64,000 bases of DNA. It comes from Planctomycetota bacterium (GTDB lineage: Bacteria > Planctomycetota > Phycisphaerae > UBA1845 > PWPN01). This document shows positions 16,520 through 25,181 of this stretch, piece by piece. The DNA lies in contig JAKLEZ010000011.1 of assembly GCA_022711465.1 (NCBI GenBank), positions 126,001 to 190,000 of the forward strand, in the 5' to 3' direction. A model generated the notes under the pieces. That model worked only from the letters and a program-made list of their open reading frames with translations. It was not told the origin of the DNA and did no database searches. Made by a program: the position numbers and the translations under genes. Every line of letters begins with the position of its first letter. The first letter of the stretch is position 1.

Positions 16520-18952
16520 TCAACGATCCTGCCTGACGGTAATCACGTCACCCGGTGCGACGTCCGACACCATACCGTTGACTGAGACTGCACCCAGGCG
16601 GTTGCTCGGCGGAATGTGCAGCAAGACGGCCTGCGGCTTGTGCCGAAATCGAGGCTGAAAGTCCAGGTCCAGGCGCCTCCCCCCGTCCTCGAGCTGGAAA
16701 CGAAGCGTCACAGGACCAAACTCCGTCGGGATCCGCTCAAAGACCGTGCGCTGATCGGCGCTTAGCCAGGCAAGGGGCGCGAGACGGAGCAAATGCAGAT
16801 GGTCCGGCTCGATCTGGTCGTCGATCACGGACAGCCTCGCCGCCTCGATCGGCAAGGGCACCGAAAACAGCGTGCCGCTGATGCCGCCGCGGTGCTCGCA
16901 GCCAATGAAGGTCCGGCGCGATATGCTCCCCGCAAACAAGCTGTACATGCCTTCAAGGAACTTCTCGCGATCGCCAGCCTGCCAGGCGTGAAACACGTTC
17001 CAGCTGTAGCACGGTTCGCAGCTGGAGAGCTCATGGCGCAAGGACACGGGCTGGTGCCACGCTCCGCCAAGGTCATACGTACGAGTGTTCGGTCCGGCAC
17101 GAAAGTAGCCCAGGGCGGAACGCATCAACTCGTCGTCGGCATCCATCAAACCGCCGTACACGAGAAACAGCGGCCCAGTGTCGAGGTAAAAGGGAAACTT
17201 GAGGTCACCGCCCCCGGGCAGGGCTGTGGGGACGAAACGCTCCGCGCGACCGTCCGCGTCGGTCCACTCGGGCATCCGCGCAGCTGCGCTTCGGAATGCA
17301 CGCAGAAAACTCTCGCGATAATCGGCTGCCTCGCGGGCGAATTCCCCGGCCCGCGGATGATCGACACGCTTCAGCAGGCGTACGGCCGCACTCAGACCCT
17401 TGTAGTTCCATCCGTCGTTCCAGACCGCCTGCTCCGCGACATCGGTGTCGGTGGGCACTGCCGCCGGCAGGATGCCGTGCACGCCTCCATGACCCGTACT
17501 CGCCCGAAAGTCGCGAATGAACTCGCACCCCTTCACAATCGGGTCCGTCCAACGCTCGATGAACCTCGGATCATCTGTAACTAACGCGTGGTGGGCGGCC
17601 GCATAGAGGATCGCGCCGTGATCGGTCAACCAGTCGATCGAGGTGAACCTCCGCGGCGTCGCCAGGTAACCCTCGTGTCGGTGGTATGCCTTCCCCGGCG
17701 GCGTGATCGTACCTTGCTCTCGCCGGAAGATCTCCAGGTACTTCTCGGCGACCGGGTGATACCCCAGGCCGTCCAGAATCATGGTGATGCTCATCGACGT
17801 CGGCGTTGCCCAGAGTCTCTCATAATGCCATGACCCCGAGAGCAGGGAGTACTGGCCGGTCTCCGGGTGAAGCTCAGCGATGACTTCGGCAAACCTCGGG
17901 GCATGGCGGATCACGCTGTTGACCAGCGGCTCAGGCGTGTCCACACGCGCCGCGCTGTCGGGAATGGTACCCCAGAAACGATCCGCCTCCCCCAAGGCGG
18001 AATCACGGCCGAGGGTCAACTCGGCTTCCGCAACCTCACGGGCTGCGGGCACCAGTGGAACCAGTAAATCCGCAAACCCGCCGACCCCGGAGGGAATGGC
18101 CAGCTTGAGATAAGCGTCCGGGCGGGTGGGACGCTGGTCAATGAACGCGACAGCCGTGCCGTGGTGCGAGATGACGCCCAGGCGAACTTGGGCCGCATCG
18201 TCGAGCAGGAAGAAGCGGGTCCTGCCGGCTGCAGATTCGAGTCGAAGGGGACGCGGGTAGGCGGATCTCGACGGCCGAACAACAAGGTTCTTGCGCCGAT
18301 CCATCTCCAGCTGCAAGTGCGGCCCATTGACGCGAACGAACAGGAACGCATCACCGGGATCGGCCTTCTCGACGGACAGACGAACCCAGGCGAAAAGCGG
18401 TTCGGCACCGGTCTTGACCGCACCCCCGCCGGGCAGGTGGGCGAAGACCTCCTGGCGAAGCACTACCGCGCCCCGCTGCCAGCGCGTCCAGAGCTGAGGA
18501 GCGGCGCTGTCGGTCCAACCCTGGTCGCCAACACCGCCATCCTGCGAGCGAAGCTGGTACGGCTGGGTGGCGGCGCTCGCAGGAGGCTCACCATCGTGCG
18601 AGATCAGGAATGTCAGCTGCACGCCTTGGCCGCGCGATGGGTATCGCACCGGCTGGGCAACAAGCGTCCCGCTGTAGAGCACGTTGAAGCGCAGAGGGTG
18701 ATCCTTCCAGCCGATCGGAACCCAGGTGCTCTCGATCTCGGGCCACCATCCTGACGCGATATCGACGTTGGGCTCAGCCGACAGTGCGGCAGGAACCACG
18801 AACGCACAGGACAGCCACAGGAGCACAGCGGGGATGGCTATGCACAGGGGCTGGTGGCGAGTACCCGAATGCAGCAACGGCTCGTTAACCCCGTTGAGCG
18901 ATCCCATGATGACCATCAGAATTGCCTGCATGTGACGCCCCGCGCGAATCAT
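16520..18952 (-). CDS. secreted six-hairpin glycosidase-like protein
   Basis: An 810-residue protein of uncertain family. After a hydrophobic export segment (IAIPAVLLWLSCAFVVPAAL) come a beta-rich N-terminal half and an alpha/alpha-barrel with motifs typical of six-hairpin glycosidases (GSWHYERLWATPTSM, ILDGLGYHPVAEKYLEIF, SIDWLTDHGAILYAAAHH, GILPAAVPTDTD, WNDGWNYKGLSAAV, SCEPCYSWNVFHAW). A C-terminal beta-sandwich closes it. Several in-frame ATGs (18952, 18931 and nearby) precede the signal peptide, so the exact start is unsure. Co-oriented with the sulfatase upstream, which suggests joint work on a sulfated polysaccharide; that link is inference. Confidence 0.65.
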   Translation of the reverse strand: MIRAGRHMQAILMVIMGSLNGVNEPLLHSGTRHQPLCIAIPAVLLWLSCAFVVPAALSAEPNVDIASGWWPEIESTWVPIGWKDHPLRFNVLYSGTLVAQPVRYPSRGQGVQLTFLISHDGEPPASAATQPYQLRSQDGGVGDQGWTDSAAPQLWTRWQRGAVVLRQEVFAHLPGGGAVKTGAEPLFAWVRLSVEKADPGDAFLFVRVNGPHLQLEMDRRKNLVVRPSRSAYPRPLRLESAAGRTRFFLLDDAAQVRLGVISHHGTAVAFIDQRPTRPDAYLKLAIPSGVGGFADLLVPLVPAAREVAEAELTLGRDSALGEADRFWGTIPDSAARVDTPEPLVNSVIRHAPRFAEVIAELHPETGQYSLLSGSWHYERLWATPTSMSITMILDGLGYHPVAEKYLEIFRREQGTITPPGKAYHRHEGYLATPRRFTSIDWLTDHGAILYAAAHHALVTDDPRFIERWTDPIVKGCEFIRDFRASTGHGGVHGILPAAVPTDTDVAEQAVWNDGWNYKGLSAAVRLLKRVDHPRAGEFAREAADYRESFLRAFRSAAARMPEWTDADGRAERFVPTALPGGGDLKFPFYLDTGPLFLVYGGLMDADDELMRSALGYFRAGPNTRTYDLGGAWHQPVSLRHELSSCEPCYSWNVFHAWQAGDREKFLEGMYSLFAGSISRRTFIGCEHRGGISGTLFSVPLPIEAARLSVIDDQIEPDHLHLLRLAPLAWLSADQRTVFERIPTEFGPVTLRFQLEDGGRRLDLDFQPRFRHKPQAVLLHIPPSNRLGAVSVNGMVSDVAPGDVITVRQDR

Positions 18953-19158
18953 CGGTAGCTGCCCAGACCCACGCCGGCGCCAAGGAGAGGATCATTCGTT
19001 GATCGCGCCGACGGAGATTGTGATCAGCTGCCCGTCCAACACACCAAACCATGACCTGCCTGCGCTCCAGACCACACCCTCTCCTTGTGGCCTTCGCCAA
19101 CTCCTTCCCCACTTTCGCCGCCCCACCGCCTCAACCTGTCCTCACGTGCGACCGGCGA

Positions 19159-20625
19159 TCATCCGCTGGCCCGGGAAGCAGAAACCCGCGGTGAGCCCCT
19201 TGGACCAAAAGGCTCCACCGGTTCCGGGTTGGGTGTCGGCATCTGCGCGCCCACCGACTTGCGCCAGTCTGCCAGCAGCTTCTTCATCTCATTCGCGCGC
19301 TCGGGCTGGGTGGCCGCGAGGTCGTGCTCTTCGCCGGCGTCCTTTGAGAGGTCGTACAGCACCACCCGGCCGTCCTCGAAAGACTCCAGCAGCTTGTAGT
19401 CGCCTGCCCGTACCGCCCCGCCGGGCCTGCCGCCTTGGTTGCTGTAGTGCGGGTAGTGCCAGAACAACGGCCGCTCGGCCAGGCTGCCTCTTCGCTCAAG
19501 CAATGGCCCCAGGTCGACACCATCCACCTCGTACCCGCTCACCATGGGCAGATTCGCCAGCGCCATCAGCGTCGGATACAGATCGTTGGTGATGGCCGGC
19601 ACATCGCAGGTAGATCCCGCCGCCACTCGCCCCGGCAACCGAACGATCAGCGGTACACGGATCCCGCCCTCACAGTTCCAACCCTTGCCCCCACGCAAAG
19701 GCAGATTCGACGTCGGCGACCCTTCCGCCGTACTCAACCCGCCATTGTCTGAAGTGAACACCACCACCGTCCTGTCGGCCAGCTTCAGCTCGTCAATCCT
19801 GCTGAGCACCCGACCCACCGCCTCGTCCATCTCCTGGATCATGCCGGCGTACACCGTGTGGTCCTGCACGGCCCGGGCTCGGTGATCGCCGACCGACACC
19901 TCGCGCGGACCCGGCGACGGCGGCAGCGCCGCGGCCTTGGCCTGGTACTTCTGCTTGAGTTCGGGACGGGTCTTGAGCTGCACGTGTACCGAGTGCAGCG
20001 CCAGGTACAGGAAGAACGGGCGATCCTTGGACTGCTCAATGAACTCTGACGCCTTCGTCGACAGCATCGTGGCGAAGTGGGGGTCGTCCACCGGGCCGCG
20101 ACCGGGGGCGCACTCCGACCCGATCACCACCTCAAAACCGTGGTCTTGCGGCAGCGAACCCCGGCCGCCCAGGTGCCACTTGCCGGCGATCGCCGTCCGG
20201 TAGCCGCGCCCACGCAGGGCCTCCGCAATCGTGAGCGTCTCGGCGGGCAACGATTGGCGGTACTCGGGCGGGAGCAGTCTGCCGCGGCGGTTGCCCCCAA
20301 AAAAATTGGTGGTGTGCAGCCGCGCCGGATAACAGCCGGTCATCAGCGCTGCCCGCGTCGGCGAGCAGACGTTGGCAGCAGCATAGGCCTGTGTAAAGCG
20401 CATGCCCTGCAACGCGAGCCTGTCGATCGCAGGCGTCTCGTAGAAGCGGCTGCCGCAACAGCCCAGATCGCGCCAGCCCAGATCGTCCGCCAGAATGATG
20501 ACCACATTCAGCAGCGATCGCTCCGAACCGGTTTCGATGCCGGCAGACCCCAAGGGCGAAACAAGGCCGGCGATGCATGCGGCCGCCAATCCCCACGCCC
20601 TGATTCGGATTCGCGCCCCCATCAT
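19159..20625 (-). CDS. secreted sulfatase (arylsulfatase type)
   Basis: A 488-residue type I sulfatase. The signature CSPTRAALMTG supplies the cysteine (C87) that is converted to formylglycine, with P89 and R91 in place. Metal-binding Asp residues sit in IILADDLG (D47, D48) and FTSDNGG; GKWHLGG supplies the Lys and His of the active site. Signal peptide at the N-terminus. The ATG at 20625 is preceded by GAGGAG at ideal spacing, so this start is preferred to one 12 codons upstream. It needs a formylglycine-generating or anaerobic maturase enzyme, not found in the window. Substrate unknown; likely a sulfated polysaccharide. Confidence 0.92.
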   Translation of the reverse strand: MMGARIRIRAWGLAAACIAGLVSPLGSAGIETGSERSLLNVVIILADDLGWRDLGCCGSRFYETPAIDRLALQGMRFTQAYAAANVCSPTRAALMTGCYPARLHTTNFFGGNRRGRLLPPEYRQSLPAETLTIAEALRGRGYRTAIAGKWHLGGRGSLPQDHGFEVVIGSECAPGRGPVDDPHFATMLSTKASEFIEQSKDRPFFLYLALHSVHVQLKTRPELKQKYQAKAAALPPSPGPREVSVGDHRARAVQDHTVYAGMIQEMDEAVGRVLSRIDELKLADRTVVVFTSDNGGLSTAEGSPTSNLPLRGGKGWNCEGGIRVPLIVRLPGRVAAGSTCDVPAITNDLYPTLMALANLPMVSGYEVDGVDLGPLLERRGSLAERPLFWHYPHYSNQGGRPGGAVRAGDYKLLESFEDGRVVLYDLSKDAGEEHDLAATQPERANEMKKLLADWRKSVGAQMPTPNPEPVEPFGPRGSPRVSASRASG

Positions 20626-20827
20626 GAGGTCTCCTCTCGCACGGCCGACAGGAAAACACACGGCCCTCCAGGCAGCATATAGATGCGGTGAGGCGCGGGC
20701 AACCGGGAAATGGGGCCTCGTGCGGCCTCCGGATTAGGCAGTACTACCAAATCTCTCAGAGTTCTGAACCGCACTGCCCAACGCAGACAGGTAGGCTAAG
20801 TCACGCGCTCGTCGTGTTTTAGATCAC

Positions 20828-20901
20828 TGGGCGATACAGGACTCGAACCTGTGACCTCACGGGTGTGATCCGTGCGCTCTAACCAACTGAGCTAATCGCC
20901 C
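20828..20901 (-). tRNA. tRNA-Val (anticodon CAC)
   Basis: 74 nt that fold as a complete cloverleaf: acceptor GGGCGAT pairing with ATCGCCC, D-arm with AGTTGGTTAGA, anticodon stem CACGG/CCGTG around loop ATCACAC, and T-arm GGTTCGAGTCC. Loop positions 34-36 read CAC, decoding the valine codon GUG. The terminal CCA is not encoded. Its promoter lies at 20920-20948. Confidence 0.95.
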
Positions 20902-20919
20902 GATCCCTCGAGCTTGTGC

Positions 20920-20948
20920 ATGTTACCTTTCCAGCTCGCCCCTGGCAA
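20920..20948 (-). promoter_or_regulatory. promoter of tRNA-Val
   Basis: On the minus strand, TTGCCA (20948-20943), 17 nt, TAACAT (20925-20920), ending about 19 bases before the 5' end of the mature tRNA. Confidence 0.55.
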
Positions 20949-21084
20949 GACCTCGGCCCGTCGGCCCGTCGAGAGCAGCCCCACCCCAGCGCAGCCACCG
21001 CCCCACCCCTGCCCGGGCAACAACTCGGCCACCGCACCCCCGGGCGACGACCGCTGGCACCCGCTCGCACCCGCCCCCAACTCC

Positions 21085-21112
21085 TTGCCTCCAGCCCGGC
21101 CTCCGGTATACT
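21085..21112 (+). promoter_or_regulatory. putative promoter of the 54-residue secreted peptide gene
   Basis: TTGCCT (21085-21090), 16 nt, TATACT (21107-21112). The leader of about 52 nt carries the AAAGGA ribosome site of the ORF starting at 21171. Confidence 0.5.
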
Positions 21113-21170
21113 ATGGCATGGCGCCGCAAGGACTAACGCCGCCTCGAGCGCTCAGCGAAAGGAATCCAAG

Positions 21171-21335
21171 ATGAGCAGAACGCGCCTCCTTATGGCCGGA
21201 CTGGTCGCCTTCCTCGTCGGCATGCCCCTGACAGAGAAGGTCGTCGCCTACGACTACGGCGGCACCGTCGACATCATCGGCGCGTCCGCCACCCTGGCCC
21301 TGGCCCTGGTCAACGCAAGCGCCGGCGGGAGCTGA
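21171..21335 (+). CDS. small secreted peptide, unknown function
   Basis: 54 residues: a typical signal peptide (MSRTRLLMAGLVAFLVGMPL... ending near VVAYDY) followed by only about 27 mature residues (YDYGGTVDIIGASATLALAL and a Gly/Ser tail). The ATG at 21171 has AAAGGA 7 nt upstream and a promoter-like pair at 21085-21112, so the gene is probably real despite its size. No family recognised. The mature part, rich in small and hydrophobic residues, could insert in a membrane or assemble. Confidence 0.6.
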   Translation: MSRTRLLMAGLVAFLVGMPLTEKVVAYDYGGTVDIIGASATLALALVNASAGGS

Positions 21336-21460
21336 CCTCTCCCCGGCCCCACAGACCTTACCCCCCTCTCACCAGGATCATCTCTCGTGAGGTGTGTCCG
21401 TGTGTGCTCCCCTTCCGCCATCACATCCGTGACCCCCACCGATCCCCCGGCCGGACTCGC

Positions 21461-21964
21461 TCACTTGCCGAACTTGGCAATCAGCCGTTCAGCCACCGGA
21501 TGGGGCACCAGCCGGCTCAGACGTTCTATGTCAACCATGCCCAGCTCCACGATCTGCTTGATGTAGGTGCTGCTGGTCATCGCAAACTGGTCGCGGGCCA
21601 ATAGGAAAATGGTCTCGATACCCCCAATGGCCAGATTGATGTTGGCCTGTTGAAGTTCGTAGTGCAAATCCACGTTGTCGCGAATTCCGCGAATGATCAC
21701 GTCCGACTTCACGCTCCGCACAAACTCGGCGGTCAGACCTTGATAAGACTGGATTCGCACCCGCTCAAGATCCTTGGTCAACTCGCGGAGCATCTCGATA
21801 CGCTCATCTGGCGTGAACAGAGCCTGCTTCTCCGGATTGTGCCCGACTGCGACGATCAGGTCGTCGACAATGTTCAGACCTCGCTTGATGACGTCCAGGT
21901 GCCCGTTGGTCAGGGGATCAAACGTACCCGGAAAAACGCCTCTCTTACTCTTGTGTGCTGACAT
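21461..21964 (-). CDS. coaD: pantetheine-phosphate adenylyltransferase
   Basis: A 167-residue enzyme of coenzyme A synthesis that transfers AMP from ATP to 4'-phosphopantetheine. Motifs: PGTFDPLTNGHLDVIKR (the TxGH nucleotidyl-transferase signature), the VAVGHNPEKQALFT loop, IIRGIRDNVDLHYELQQANIN, and the C-terminal SSTYIKQIVELG in place of the usual SSxxVR/K. The ATG at 21964 gives normal length; a longer frame starting at 22048 adds 28 Pro/Gly-rich residues and is not preferred. A promoter-like pair lies at 22022-22050. Confidence 0.95.
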   Translation of the reverse strand: MSAHKSKRGVFPGTFDPLTNGHLDVIKRGLNIVDDLIVAVGHNPEKQALFTPDERIEMLRELTKDLERVRIQSYQGLTAEFVRSVKSDVIIRGIRDNVDLHYELQQANINLAIGGIETIFLLARDQFAMTSSTYIKQIVELGMVDIERLSRLVPHPVAERLIAKFGK

Positions 21965-22021
21965 GATGAGCTCGCCAGAGGGATCATGGCCCGGCCGCCG
22001 ACCAGGGCACGGATAGGGCGG

Positions 22022-22050
22022 ATTGTAGCCCGCCCCGACCATGGCCACAA
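22022..22050 (-). promoter_or_regulatory. putative coaD promoter
   Basis: On the minus strand, TTGTGG (22050-22045), 17 nt, TACAAT (22027-22022); start near 22016 and a leader of about 50 nt. It lies back to back with the cimA promoter 5 bases away. Confidence 0.45.
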
Positions 22051-22054
22051 CCGC

Positions 22055-22083
22055 TTGTCAGCCAAGCCCCGAAATGCTAAAAG
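22055..22083 (+). promoter_or_regulatory. putative cimA promoter
   Basis: TTGTCA (22055-22060), 17 nt, TAAAAG (22078-22083) preceded by TGC, which makes an extended -10. Transcription would start near 22090, just before the hairpin at 22101. Confidence 0.45.
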
Positions 22084-22100
22084 ACCGGGATGACGGCACA

Positions 22101-22127
22101 CCCCGGGCAGGCTTGCCCGGGGTTTTT
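22101..22127 (+). terminator. terminator-like hairpin in the cimA leader
   Basis: A perfect 9-bp stem (CCCCGGGCA at 22101-22109 with TGCCCGGGG at 22114-22122), a 4-nt loop and five T. It has the form of an intrinsic terminator for plus-strand transcription, yet lies between the cimA promoter and its ATG at 22142, with the divergent coaD behind it. It may be an attenuator. Confidence 0.7.
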
Positions 22128-22141
22128 CGAGAGCAAGACCC

Positions 22142-23761
22142 ATGTCCCCCACAAACCGCCCACGCATCGAGCTCTACGACACCACCCTCCGCGACGGCAC
22201 CCAGGCCCAGAGCGTCAATCTCAGCCTCCAGGATAAACTCCTCATTGCAGCCAAGCTCGACGAAATCGGCATCGACTACATCGAGGGCGGCTACCCGCTG
22301 AGCAACGCCAAGGACGAGGCCTTCTTCAAGGAAATGCGGGCCGCCAGGCTTAAACACGCCAAGATCGTCGCCTTCGGCATGACTCGGCGAAAAGACTCCA
22401 AACCTCAGCAGGATGAGGGTATGAGGGCCCTCCTGTCGGCCGAGACCCCGGTGGTCACCATCGTGGGCAAGACCTGGGATCTGCACGTGCGCGAAGTCCT
22501 CCAGGTCAGCGACAAGGAGAACCTGGCTATGATCGCCGACTCCATCCGCTACTGCGCCAAGGTGGGGCGGAAGGTCATCTACGACGCTGAACACTTCTTC
22601 GACGGCTACGCGGCCAACCCGGAGTATGCCCTCCAGACCCTCCTGGCCGCCCAGGAGGCCGGAACCTCCTGCATCTGCCTGTGTGACACCAACGGCGGTT
22701 CGCTCCCGGAACGAATCGGTGGGGCCATCGATGCCATCAAACCGTATCTCTCCATTCAGATCGGAATCCACACCCACAACGACGGCGGCCTGGCGGTGGC
22801 CAACACCCTCGCAGCCATCCAGCACGGCGCAACCCAGGCCCAGGGCACGATCAATGGAATTGGCGAACGATGCGGCAACGTCGACCTCACCACCGTCGCC
22901 GCCAACCTCGCCATCAAGCTGAACAAGGACGTGCTCGCCCCAGGGGGACTCCAACGCCTCACCGAGGTCAGCCGCTACGTCTACGAGATCGCCAACCTGA
23001 TCCCCGAGGACCGGCAACCTTACGTCGGCCACGCCGCCTTCGCCCACAAGGGCGGCATGCACGTCCATGCCATCCGCAGAGTAACCCAAAGCTATGAGCA
23101 CACCGATCCGGAGCGGGTCGGCAACTCGCGCCGCGTGCTCATCAGCGAACTCAGCGGCTCGAGCGGCGTGGCCGAGAAGATCGGCCGCAAGCTCAACGTC
23201 GCCCAGGACAAGCCTCTGCAGCGCAAACTGCTCAAGCGATTGCAGGAATGCGAAGACCAAGGATACGTCTACGAATCAGCCGAGGCCAGCTTCGAACTGC
23301 TCTGCCGGCACGAGTTGGGACTCTATCACCCATTCTGGGAGCTGAACTACTGGCGAAGCGTTGCCCAGCATCCCGGCCAGGGCCCAACACCCAGAACCGA
23401 GGCCATCGTCCGGCTGGCCGTCGGAAAACACGACGAGCACCATGTGGCCGACGGCAACGGCCCCGTCGACGCCATGGCTCATGCTCTGATCCGGGCACTC
23501 AAGCCACATTTCCCAAACGTCGAACACGTCCGGCTGATCGACTACAAGGTCCGGGTCATCAACCCCCGAGCGGCGACCGCGGCCAGGGTCCGGGTCACCA
23601 TCGAGTTCATGGACGACCAGAGCCACGAAATCTTCGGCACCGTCGGAGTGAGCGAAAACGTCATCGCCGCTTCCTGGATCGCCCTCGCGGATGGCATCGA
23701 GTACAAGCTCATCTCCGACGAGGAGCGGCAAAAGTCAAAAAAAAAGACCGCCAAGGCCTAG
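22142..23761 (+). CDS. cimA: (R)-citramalate synthase
   Basis: A 539-residue enzyme of the isopropylmalate synthase superfamily that condenses acetyl-CoA with pyruvate, the threonine-independent entry to isoleucine synthesis. The HMGL-like TIM barrel begins ELYDTTLRDGTQAQSVNLS, with the metal-ligand pattern GIHTHNDGGLAVANTLAA and GTINGIGERCGNVDL. KGGMHVHAI follows, and a C-terminal LeuA-type allosteric domain (about 400-530) would bind isoleucine. The YIEGGYPLSNAKDEAFF stretch and the length favour the CimA subgroup over LeuA or homocitrate synthase. Located just after a terminator-like hairpin that may control it. Confidence 0.87.
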   Translation: MSPTNRPRIELYDTTLRDGTQAQSVNLSLQDKLLIAAKLDEIGIDYIEGGYPLSNAKDEAFFKEMRAARLKHAKIVAFGMTRRKDSKPQQDEGMRALLSAETPVVTIVGKTWDLHVREVLQVSDKENLAMIADSIRYCAKVGRKVIYDAEHFFDGYAANPEYALQTLLAAQEAGTSCICLCDTNGGSLPERIGGAIDAIKPYLSIQIGIHTHNDGGLAVANTLAAIQHGATQAQGTINGIGERCGNVDLTTVAANLAIKLNKDVLAPGGLQRLTEVSRYVYEIANLIPEDRQPYVGHAAFAHKGGMHVHAIRRVTQSYEHTDPERVGNSRRVLISELSGSSGVAEKIGRKLNVAQDKPLQRKLLKRLQECEDQGYVYESAEASFELLCRHELGLYHPFWELNYWRSVAQHPGQGPTPRTEAIVRLAVGKHDEHHVADGNGPVDAMAHALIRALKPHFPNVEHVRLIDYKVRVINPRAATAARVRVTIEFMDDQSHEIFGTVGVSENVIAASWIALADGIEYKLISDEERQKSKKKTAKA

Positions 23762-24050
23762 CTGGCTGAACAGACCCAGCACCCGCATTCTCCACCCCCC
23801 GATTGCCGTCCCCATCGGGCGAGGGTAGAATCCACCCAACGCTCCGTGGCTCGCGGGAGTAGATGTGGGAATTGGGATGGCAACACCGGGATAGCATCGG
23901 CTCTCGTTCTCGGAACAAGGCGTTGGGGTTCCGTGAGTTCGGCTTGGACCATGTGACCGCCGGCATGTCGAGCCCCCAGCAATCGACCCGGCTGAGGCGT
24001 CGGTCGATCCGAAGTGTTCGTCATTGGGGACCCGTAACCGGCTGACACCC

Positions 24051-25082
24051 ATGTTGACATTCATCATTGTCCTGATCGGTCTCGCCCTCTTCTTCAATTT
24101 CCTGAACGGCTTCCATGATGCGGCCAACTCCGTCGCCACCATCGTCTCCACCCGAGTGCTGTCTCCTCTCCAGGCCGTCGCCTGGGCCGCCTTCTTCAAC
24201 TTCTTCGCCGTGTTCGTGTTCGGTACGCCCGTCGCTCACACCGTGGGAAAAGGCCTGGTCGACGTCAACACGATCGATCAATACGTCGTCTGCGCAGGCT
24301 TGATTGGCGCAATATTCTGGAACCTCCTGACCTGGTGGTTGGCCCTGCCAACCAGCTCATCCCACGCCCTGATCAGCGGGTATGCAGGCGCCGCCATCGC
24401 CAAGGCCGGCTTTGGTTCCCTCATCCTCAGCGGCTGGTGGCCGGTGCTGTTGTTCCTCATCCTGTCTCCGGTGATCGGCTTCATCCTCGGCATGTTCAAC
24501 ATGATCGTCACCGCCCACCTGGTCAGATATGCCAAGCCGCGAACAGTCGATCGACTCTTCCGTCGTCTGCAGCTCGTCTCCGCAGGACTCTACAGCCTCG
24601 GGCACGGAGCGAATGATGCTCAGAAAACCATGGGCATCATCGTCGCACTCTTGGTCACCGTCGGTCAGGAAGCGTGGGCCACGGGCAAGTACCAACTCTT
24701 CGGGATTCACCACGAAATCGCCTGGTGGATCGTCTTCTCGTGCAATATCACCATCGCCCTGGGCACGCTTTTCGGCGGCTGGAGAATCATCAAGACCATG
24801 GGCGACAAGATCACCCGCCTGCAGCCCATCGGAGGATTCTGCGCGGAGACCTCCGGAGCCAGCACCCTCATCGGAACCGCCCTGTGGGGTATCCCGGTTT
24901 CGACCACCCACGCCATCACCGGTGCCATCCTCGGAGTCGGCAGCGCCCGGAACATCCGCTCGGTGCGCTGGATCTGGGGACAGCGAATCGTGATGGCCTG
25001 GATCCTCACCCTTCCTTGCTCAGCGGCTGTCGGCGCCTTGGCCTACTGGCTGGTCTGCCTCATCGTCAAACCCCTGCTGTAA
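24051..25082 (+). CDS. pit: inorganic phosphate transporter, PiT family
   Basis: A 343-residue inner-membrane carrier with about ten transmembrane segments that would import phosphate with H+ or Na+. The duplicated PiT signatures are visible: FLNGFHDAANSVATIVSTR near the N-terminus and SLGHGANDAQKTMGII in the second half, plus LPTSSSHALISGYAGAA and VSTTHAITGAILGVG. Start ATG 24051 is chosen because it opens the first helix. The PhoU-like DUF47 partner often found beside pit is absent; the 289-base gap upstream holds no visible gene. Confidence 0.92.
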   Translation: MLTFIIVLIGLALFFNFLNGFHDAANSVATIVSTRVLSPLQAVAWAAFFNFFAVFVFGTPVAHTVGKGLVDVNTIDQYVVCAGLIGAIFWNLLTWWLALPTSSSHALISGYAGAAIAKAGFGSLILSGWWPVLLFLILSPVIGFILGMFNMIVTAHLVRYAKPRTVDRLFRRLQLVSAGLYSLGHGANDAQKTMGIIVALLVTVGQEAWATGKYQLFGIHHEIAWWIVFSCNITIALGTLFGGWRIIKTMGDKITRLQPIGGFCAETSGASTLIGTALWGIPVSTTHAITGAILGVGSARNIRSVRWIWGQRIVMAWILTLPCSAAVGALAYWLVCLIVKPLL

Positions 25083-25096
25083 GAGCCTGTCTCAGC

Positions 25097-25123
25097 AGGT
25101 GTGGCCCCGGCGTCTCGCCAGCC
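25097..25123 (+). repeat. dispersed repeat, copy 1
   Basis: 27 bases starting CAGGTGTGGC and ending GGCGTCTCGCCAGC, matching the copy at 37524-37550 with two differences and resembling the array at 41908-41978. It lies between the convergent pit and PEP-CTERM genes. Confidence 0.55.
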
Positions 25124-25181
25124 TCGTCCGGGATCCGCATCTCCGACTGGTGGGCAGCGGTGAGGGCTGCGAACAGATCGA

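Noticed and set aside
20828..20901. tRNA as a mobile-element attachment site
   Set aside because: No integrase and no repeated tRNA 3' end was seen nearby.
22090..22141. T-box or leader-peptide attenuation for cimA
   Set aside because: The leader is too short for a T-box and has no run of Ile, Leu or Val codons; only the hairpin itself is reported.
22058..23260. 400-residue minus-strand frame over cimA
   Set aside because: Antisense to cimA with Val/Asp/Gly-rich composition and no motif.
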